Shown: positions 1-3,916 of the stretch, one piece after another
Layout: every line of letters starts with the position of its first letter
Numbering within the stretch: the stretch's first letter is position 1
Notes under the pieces: generated by a model
Told to the model about the DNA's origin: nothing
Databases searched by the model: none
The model's input: the letters and a program-made list of their open reading frames with translations, nothing else
Translations under genes and position numbers: made by a program
Source: Candidatus Bathyarchaeota archaeon
GTDB taxonomy: Archaea > Thermoproteota > Bathyarchaeia > Bathyarchaeales > UBA233
Assembly (NCBI GenBank): GCA_003661945.1
Contig: QMXC01000100.1
Coordinates: forward strand, 1-5,148
DNA: 5,148 bases
Direction of reading: 5' to 3'

Positions 1-228
1 AGCTTAGCCGTTGTTTTGAACCGCGCGGACATCCCGAGCGGAATAAAAAGCCGTATTTACGGTCTATGCCGCAGTTACGGCGTAGAAATCGTTTCAGAAA
101 TCCCTTTTGATGAGGAACTGTTGAAGGCTTACGTTAACAGGGTTCCCGTGGTGCAGTATAATTTGAAATGTCCAAGCGCCCAAGCCTTATCTACGCTCGC
201 AGACTACGTTTCAAGGAGGCTTGGTTAG
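1..228 (+). CDS. C-terminal fragment of MinD-like P-loop ATPase (ferredoxin-containing COG1149 type)
   Basis: The reading frame is open from the left edge and ends at TAG 226-228, so only the last 75 residues are seen. They begin with VVLNRAD, the strand-plus-N-R motif that binds the adenine base in ParA/MinD/CooC-type ATPases. Next come a GVEIVSEIPFDEELLKAY segment and a helical end (ALSTLADYVSRRLG). The pattern of a short 'gV.iv.eIPFD' strand, 'aY..r.PvV' and a final helix is typical of the MinD-superfamily ATPases that carry an inserted ferredoxin domain. That domain and the Walker A would lie outside the window, so the subtype is inferred. Family members are cytoplasmic and are usually found beside NifX-like and Mrp proteins, as here, where they are thought to take part in metal-cluster handling. 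A TTG at 16 is only an internal codon. The next gene starts 68 nt downstream with its own promoter. It could also be a CooC-like nickel-insertion ATPase. Confidence 0.75.
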   Translation, partial: SLAVVLNRADIPSGIKSRIYGLCRSYGVEIVSEIPFDEELLKAYVNRVPVVQYNLKCPSAQALSTLADYVSRRLG

Positions 229-237
229 AACGAACTC

Positions 238-245
238 TTTAAATA
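238..245 (+). promoter_or_regulatory. Archaeal TATA box of the NifX-like/mrp operon
   Basis: TTTAAATA lies 10 nt after the upstream stop codon, preceded by GAACTC as a weak BRE. With the usual spacing of about 26 nt from TATA centre to start site, transcription would begin near 267. This leaves a leader of about 30 nt that contains the Shine-Dalgarno at 284-288. The call rests on sequence and spacing only. Confidence 0.6.
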
Positions 246-283
246 CCTCTACTTATTTTTGGAATATTTCCCAAAATTATAGC

Positions 284-288
284 GAGGT
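284..288 (+). promoter_or_regulatory. Shine-Dalgarno of the NifX-like gene
   Basis: GAGGT ends 8 nt before the ATG at 297 and fixes that start. It shows that this transcript is leadered, unlike the divergent pair near 3890. Confidence 0.7.
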
Positions 289-296
289 AATGATAG

Positions 297-683
297 ATGG
301 CTGAAAAACCGTTTAAACGGATAGTTATCCCTGTTTTGAATGATGCTGGAATGAACTCGCAAGTGTCTGAGCATTTCGGAAGAGCACCATACTTCGCGGT
401 TGTAGACATAAACCGTGAAGGAACGGTTGCTAAGTTTCAAATGGTGCCTAACCGAAGCGAACACTTCGGCGGTTTTGGAAAGCCTCCGGAAAAAATCATG
501 GAACTAAATCCTGACGCCGTTGTCACCTACGGAATGGGACCGAGAGCGTTAAGCATGTTTCAGAGTTTCAGAATAGCCGTTCTAAAAACGGTTGCAAGCA
601 CTGTAGGCGAAGTTGTTGAGGCATATAAACGGAACGAGCTTGAAGAGTTAACCGAAGGATGCCGTGAGGCTAGACACCTGTGA
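297..683 (+). CDS. NifX/NafY/orange-protein-like metal-cluster-binding protein (COG1433)
   Basis: A 128-residue protein of the dinitrogenase Fe-Mo cofactor biosynthesis superfamily, small RNase H-like alpha/beta proteins that hold Fe-Mo cofactor precursors or other metal-sulfur clusters. The usual length is about 105-130. Visible family landmarks are the first strand IVIPV (9-13), SEHFGRAPYFAVVD (24-37), PDAVVTYGMGPRAL (72-85, the strand and glycine loop), IAVL (93-96), and the C-terminal GC..ARHL (C122, H127). An unusual point is a second SEHFG at 54-58, where many relatives have a glycine/histidine-rich loop. ATG 297 has a good Shine-Dalgarno and a TATA box at 238. The stop TGA overlaps the GTG start of mrp, so the two are probably translationally coupled. 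No nitrogenase gene is visible, so a role in nitrogen fixation should not be assumed. An orange-protein-like or general Fe-S/Mo accessory role fits better. Family confidence is high; the exact metal cluster is unknown. Confidence 0.9.
   Translation: MAEKPFKRIVIPVLNDAGMNSQVSEHFGRAPYFAVVDINREGTVAKFQMVPNRSEHFGGFGKPPEKIMELNPDAVVTYGMGPRALSMFQSFRIAVLKTVASTVGEVVEAYKRNELEELTEGCREARHL
664..669 (+). promoter_or_regulatory. Shine-Dalgarno that selects the GTG start of mrp
   Basis: GTGAGG lies inside the end of the NifX-like gene and ends 10 nt before GTG 680. The alternative in-frame ATG at 692 would be 22 nt away, too far. The site and the GTGA stop/start overlap together favour GTG 680. Confidence 0.55.
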
Positions 684-1522
684 AAGCCCAAATGGACGAG
701 GAAAGGCGAAAACGGCTAATTGAAGAGCAAAAGAAGCTCAAAGACCGCATGAGCAAGGTAAAGCATAAAATCGCAGTTATCAGCGGAAAAGGCGGCGTTG
801 GAAAAAGCGTTGTAACCGCGAATCTAGCCATAGCCTTGGCAGCAAAAGGCTACAAGGTGGGGGTTCTAGACGCTGACATACATGGACCTTGCATCCCGAA
901 AATGCTTGGGCTTCACGGTCAACAGCTCAAGGTTGGTCCGCCGGGCATTTTTCCAGCTTTCGGTCCTTTAGGCGTAAAAGTGGTTTCCATGGACTTTCTG
1001 CTTCCCAGCGAAGAAGCGCCGGTTATCTGGCGTGGTCCGCTTAAAATGACTGCTATCCGGCAGTTTCTAGCAGATATTGTTTGGGGCGAGCTTGATTTTC
1101 TTCTGATTGACTTGCCTCCCGGCACCGGCGACGAGGCTTTAAGCGTTGTTCAATTGTTGCCCGAGATGGACGGTGTTGTCATTGTGACCATTCCTTCAGA
1201 GGTTTCGCAGATAGTTGTTAAGAAAGCCGTTGTCTTCGCTCAGAAGTTGAATGTTCCGGTCATCGGCATCGTTGAGAATATGAGCGGTTTCGTCTGTCCT
1301 AAATGTGGAACGCACGTGGACATTTTCAGAACCGGCGGGGGCGAGGCAATTGCTAAGGAGCTCTGGGTTCCCTTCCTCGGCAAAATTCCAGTTGACCCAA
1401 AAATCTGCGAATCCTCAGACAAGGGAATCCCCTTCATAACCGAATATGCGGATTCGCCTGCTGCTAAGGCTTTCGGGGAAATCGTGGACAAAATTTTGAA
1501 ATTCCTAGACAAAGAAAAATAA
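680..1522 (+). CDS. mrp: Mrp/NBP35-family Fe-S cluster carrier ATPase
   Basis: A 280-residue cytoplasmic P-loop ATPase (ApbC/Mrp/Nbp35 group) that binds a [4Fe-4S] cluster at a dimer interface and passes it to apo-proteins. A charged helical N-terminus (1-30) comes first. It is followed by the deviant Walker A GKGGVGKS (36-43), switch I DADIHGP (64-70), WRGP (117-120), Walker B/switch II LLIDLPPGTGD (141-151, D144) and ENMSGF (199-204). The cluster-binding C-P-K-C pair is C206/C209, and GKIPVDP (234-240) closes the domain. All residues expected for activity are present and the length is normal. The GTG start at 680 overlaps the upstream TGA by 4 nt and has a Shine-Dalgarno at 664-669. It forms an operon with the NifX-like gene. 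The same two domains are fused in the MrpORP protein of Desulfovibrio, which suggests that the two products act together on a metal-sulfur cluster. The gene ends 8 bp from the convergent surface-protein gene. Confidence 0.95.
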   Translation: MKAQMDEERRKRLIEEQKKLKDRMSKVKHKIAVISGKGGVGKSVVTANLAIALAAKGYKVGVLDADIHGPCIPKMLGLHGQQLKVGPPGIFPAFGPLGVKVVSMDFLLPSEEAPVIWRGPLKMTAIRQFLADIVWGELDFLLIDLPPGTGDEALSVVQLLPEMDGVVIVTIPSEVSQIVVKKAVVFAQKLNVPVIGIVENMSGFVCPKCGTHVDIFRTGGGEAIAKELWVPFLGKIPVDPKICESSDKGIPFITEYADSPAAKAFGEIVDKILKFLDKEK

Positions 1523-1523
1523 A
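1511..1523 (-). terminator. T-rich terminator of the surface-protein gene
   Basis: On the - strand, 8 nt after the stop codon at 1533-1531, the sequence reads TTTATTTTTCTTT, preceded by CCCCC. This is a U-rich tract of the kind that ends archaeal transcripts without a hairpin. It lies inside the last codons of mrp, so the convergent transcripts would overlap. Confidence 0.45.
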
Positions 1524-1530
1524 GGGGGAA

Positions 1531-3000
1531 TTAGGCGCCGGGCTTTTTCTTCACTAGCACGGCGACTATTATTGCGATTACGGCTGCTAGTGCAGCTAGA
1601 GCGGCTGCTGCTATGCTGAACCAGTAAGTATTCTGCGTTGTTGTGTCCATTCCGCCTACTAGTGCTTCTACGTCGTCTACGCTTGCCTTGACCGTTCCTA
1701 GGTCTGTTTCAATCGTTGCGACTCCATCATCTATGCTTGTTACCTTCGCGTTTATGTTTGAAACATCTGTTTTTATTGTGCCGAGGTCCGTTTGTATGGT
1801 GGCAACTCCATCATCTATGCTTGTTACCTTAGCATCTATTTCTGTTAGGTTTGCTTTTATGGTGCCTAGATCTGGAATAATTATGGTTGCTATGTTGTCT
1901 CTGATTTCGGTTATGTAGGCGTTTTGGGCGGTGAGGGTTGGGCTTATTACGAAGCTTGCTGTTGCGTGTCCGGTTGCGGTTGTCATTCCGGTTCTGAAGC
2001 TTGCCTTAACCGAAAGCGTGTATGTGCCGGTAGGTGCGTTTGCTGGGATGGTGTAGGTGATTCTGTATAAGCCTATGGTTATCACTTCAACATTCGGCAG
2101 TAAATCGACGTGTTGGGTTCCATTTTCGTAGTACAGCGTTGCGTCCCATATGGAAGCGTTTATAGCGTTTCCATGCAGCGAAGTTTTAACGTAAAATTCA
2201 GCTATCTCACCGCGGAAGTGAACAGTGCCCACATTAACTTCCATGTTCAGTTCTTCGTAAGGCGCCAAGTACAACAGGAAATTCTCAAGAATTACGCTAG
2301 TAGGACGGCCGTACTCATGAGTGACACCGTATGCAAATTCCAAAGTCTGGGTGGAGGCTATTATAGTACCATTACCGTAGGAAACTTCGATACACACCGG
2401 GTATGAAGGGGCACTCTCTAAGTTTAAGATTTCAATGTACTCTGGTGGGTAAGGTGAAATGAAATATCCGTGAGCGGATGACGACCAACCATCAAGTTCA
2501 CTATCGGTGATGTTGTTTGGCATCCGCACGATGGGGTGACTTGGCAATTCGATGTGAATATTGTTTCTAGATACATGGGTATAATTTATTCCTCCAGGAA
2601 GTAACTCCACCCAACTTCCACCGTTCCAGCCAAGGTCCGCCGCATGAATTTCTAGTACGCCACCCTTTTCCACGTATTCTTCAAACCAAGCTCTCGAAAC
2701 ATTTACAGCGTCGTAAAACTCTTGCGGCTGGTCTGAGGCGATTACCACTTTTGCGTATTTTGATAAGTCTACGTTCCCTATGTCGGTCGAATTATAAAGG
2801 TCGTAGGGTATTCCATATCGCTTTAACACTATCTCATTTGCGGGATAGCCCCAAGGGTCTGCATCTTTGAATAAGGCTACTCCGAAGCCATACCTATCAA
2901 CTGGTGCGACTACTGCAGCGTTTGCTAGGGTAGTTATTGTTGCTAGACAAAAAAAGCCTATGATGACCAGTGTAGCAATTTTAAGCGAATTTTTCCGCAT
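1531..3000 (-). CDS. Secreted, membrane-anchored surface protein: GATase/ThuA-like domain, beta-sandwich, coiled-coil stalk
   Basis: 489 residues; I recognise the architecture but no named gene. In order: a Sec signal peptide (RKNSLK, then a hydrophobic core at about 8-25, likely cut after ANA28); an alpha/beta domain at about 37-247 resembling GATase/ThuA-like folds (VALFKDADPW, SKYAKVVIASDQPQ, EKGGVLEIHAAD, SHPIVRMP, YGNGTIIASTQTLE); a beta-sandwich at about 253-352 resembling macroglobulin MG2-type modules (RGEIAEFYVKTS, LYRITYTIPANAPTGTYTL); three 28-residue heptad repeats (368-451); and a transmembrane helix (about 459-483) followed by KKKPGA. The topology is therefore outside-facing with a short cytoplasmic tail. 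Eight N-x-S/T sequons (N70, N100, N139, N163, N210, N281, N293, N384) fit a glycosylated envelope protein. There is no catalytic Cys triad; the only mature Cys is C203, so a binding role is more likely than glutaminase activity. ATG 3000 has GAGGG at 3014-3010 and a TATA box near 3054-3061. The TrmB-type regulator is 93 bp upstream on the same strand. Confidence 0.85.
   Translation of the reverse strand: MRKNSLKIATLVIIGFFCLATITTLANAAVVAPVDRYGFGVALFKDADPWGYPANEIVLKRYGIPYDLYNSTDIGNVDLSKYAKVVIASDQPQEFYDAVNVSRAWFEEYVEKGGVLEIHAADLGWNGGSWVELLPGGINYTHVSRNNIHIELPSHPIVRMPNNITDSELDGWSSSAHGYFISPYPPEYIEILNLESAPSYPVCIEVSYGNGTIIASTQTLEFAYGVTHEYGRPTSVILENFLLYLAPYEELNMEVNVGTVHFRGEIAEFYVKTSLHGNAINASIWDATLYYENGTQHVDLLPNVEVITIGLYRITYTIPANAPTGTYTLSVKASFRTGMTTATGHATASFVISPTLTAQNAYITEIRDNIATIIIPDLGTIKANLTEIDAKVTSIDDGVATIQTDLGTIKTDVSNINAKVTSIDDGVATIETDLGTVKASVDDVEALVGGMDTTTQNTYWFSIAAAALAALAAVIAIIVAVLVKKKPGA
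1544..1551 (+). terminator. Possible T-tract terminator of the mrp operon
   Basis: TTTTTCTT follows a GC-rich stretch (GGCGCCGGGC, 1534-1543), 21 nt beyond the mrp stop codon. The tract is short and also encodes the lysine tail of the opposite gene (the KKK near residues 484-486), so the composition may simply be coding. Confidence 0.3.
1648..1899 (-). repeat. Three tandem 84-bp units encoding a 28-residue heptad-repeat stalk
   Basis: The units are 1816-1899, 1732-1815 and 1648-1731, encoding residues 368-395, 396-423 and 424-451 of the surface protein. Hydrophobic residues fall at unit positions 4, 7, 11, 14, 18, 21, 25 and 28 (3-4 spacing) in all three. The phase carries across unit borders, which predicts one continuous coiled coil of 12 heptads. 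DLGT at unit positions 10-13 and 'KVTSI' at the end of units 1 and 2 are conserved. A 26-bp block is identical at 1721-1746 and 1805-1830, exactly 84 bp apart, which points to a fairly recent duplication. The first unit has diverged most (IIIP in place of TIQT). Confidence 0.9.
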
Positions 3001-3009
3001 TTATTTAAT

Positions 3010-3014
3010 CCCTC
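3010..3014 (-). promoter_or_regulatory. Shine-Dalgarno of the surface-protein gene
   Basis: On the - strand, GAGGG lies 9 nt before ATG 3000 within AGAAGAGGGATT. It supports the annotated start and shows that the mRNA is leadered. Confidence 0.65.
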
Positions 3015-3053
3015 TTCTTAACGTTTACGAAACCAGATATTATAGCGTTTCAG

Positions 3054-3067
3054 TTAAATAACTTACT
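3054..3067 (-). promoter_or_regulatory. BRE/TATA promoter of the surface-protein gene
   Basis: On the - strand, AGTAAG (3067-3062, matching five of six positions of the archaeal BRE pattern RNWAAW) is directly followed by TTATTTAA (3061-3054). The predicted start site is near 3031, giving a leader of about 31 nt that contains the Shine-Dalgarno. A second AT-rich candidate, CTATAATATC at 3045-3036, is closer to the gene and would leave a leader of only about 15 nt. The TATA box sits inside a small dyad, AGTTA-AA-TAACT (3052-3063). Confidence 0.5.
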
Positions 3068-3093
3068 GTTTCTCTTCGCACGACAAACACTTG

Positions 3094-3864
3094 TCAGCTG
3101 AGTTTCCTTGAAGACTCCCATAGAAACTGGAAATAGTCTCTTGCGAAGCGTACTAAGCCTTTATGATTCGCCCATATTACGAGGCTGGGTTTCTCTTCGC
3201 CAAGCAACAGTAAGACTTCTTTGCTGTCTATGATTATTCCGCCGCCGAACATCTGCTCACGTAGCCTAACTTGGGCTCCAGCTAGGCTTAATGCGTTTAA
3301 GGCTTTCCACTCCTCGGGTTTCCCATCAACCATTATCGATACGTGCACTCGACTTTTCTCCAGCGCCTTCAAAAACGGATACGCTTGCTTAACGAGGTTT
3401 TTTGCGAAGGCGGGCACCGCGACCATCAGTTCCATTTTCGCCTTGCTTACGACTTCTTCGATTTTGCTGGTTATGGCTTTTTCTCCTCGAAGTATCCATA
3501 TGTCCGGTTTTTCCTGAAGTCCCTTCTTCTCGAAAAGCGGCTGCAGCTCCCTTTGAATGGTTTCTTCCCAAGTTCTGATTTTCTCTTCCATTTCCAGTTT
3601 AACGGTTGACAAGGCTTCCATTGGCGGTTTAGCGTAGTACCGTGTTGGTCTTGATTCAACGGTTTCTATCCATCCTTTTCTTTCGAGGGAGTTTAATATT
3701 TGGTAGATTTTTGAGAATGGAAGGTTGGCGTATCGGCTGACTTCCTTCGCTGTTAGTCCGCCCCATTCAATTAGCGTAGCGTAGGCTTGAATCTCCGAGC
3801 TTGTTAAACCAGCCTCAACCAAGGCTTTTCTAACGTTTTCGCTAAGCACGTTCTCACCATTCAC
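3094..3864 (-). CDS. TrmB-family transcriptional regulator
   Basis: 256 residues, the usual two-part TrmB layout. Residues about 12-80 form the winged helix-turn-helix: EAGLTSSEIQAYATLIEWG, then LTAKEVSRYANLPFSKIYQILNSLERKGWIE as HTH and recognition helix, and the wing TVESRPTRYYAKPP. Residues about 83-115 are a charged helical linker, probably a dimerising coiled coil. Residues about 120-252 are the phospholipase-D-like effector domain (DIWILRGEKAI, AKMELMVAVPAF, GGGIIIDSKEVLLLLGE). Family members bind DNA as dimers and are best known for sensing sugars, but the ligand here cannot be read from sequence. The start is GTG 3864, the first possible start after an in-frame stop at 3886-3888. It has no Shine-Dalgarno and lies about 25 nt from a TATA-like element, so it is probably leaderless. 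GTG 3849 (residue 6), just behind an internal GGTGAG, is the alternative. The gene is divergent from the Tes-like gene and upstream of the surface-protein gene. Either could be a target, as could its own promoter. Confidence 0.9.
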   Translation of the reverse strand: MNGENVLSENVRKALVEAGLTSSEIQAYATLIEWGGLTAKEVSRYANLPFSKIYQILNSLERKGWIETVESRPTRYYAKPPMEALSTVKLEMEEKIRTWEETIQRELQPLFEKKGLQEKPDIWILRGEKAITSKIEEVVSKAKMELMVAVPAFAKNLVKQAYPFLKALEKSRVHVSIMVDGKPEEWKALNALSLAGAQVRLREQMFGGGIIIDSKEVLLLLGEEKPSLVIWANHKGLVRFARDYFQFLWESSRKLS

Positions 3865-3878
3865 CGTATGAAAAGTTT

Positions 3879-3893
3879 GAAAACATTATTAAA
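3879..3893. promoter_or_regulatory. Shared TATA-like element of the divergent trmB-type and tes genes
   Basis: The + strand reads GAAAAC (3879-3884, BRE-like) then ATTATTAAA (3885-3893). The - strand reads TTTAATAAT over the same bases. The centre (3889) is 28 nt from ATG 3917 and 25 nt from GTG 3864, the usual distance from TATA centre to transcription start, so both mRNAs would begin at or next to their start codons. The BRE match is better in the + direction. No other TATA-like sequence is seen in the 52-bp gap. Confidence 0.55.
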
Positions 3894-3916
3894 CCAAACG
3901 GTCCAAAACCCTAAAC

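Noticed and set aside
297..683. Nitrogen fixation function from the NifX-like similarity
   Set aside because: The family is widespread in organisms without nitrogenase, and no nif structural or cofactor gene is present in the window.
1643..1918. Open frame on the + strand opposite the heptad repeats, with its own internal repetition
   Set aside because: It is the mirror of the 84-bp repeat units of the surface gene. The repetitive low-complexity product has no start signal, and the - strand gene is clearly the real one.
3068..3200. 12-bp direct repeat GTTTCTCTTCGC at 3068-3079 and 3189-3200
   Set aside because: About one exact 12-mer repeat is expected by chance in a window of this size, and one copy is inside coding sequence.
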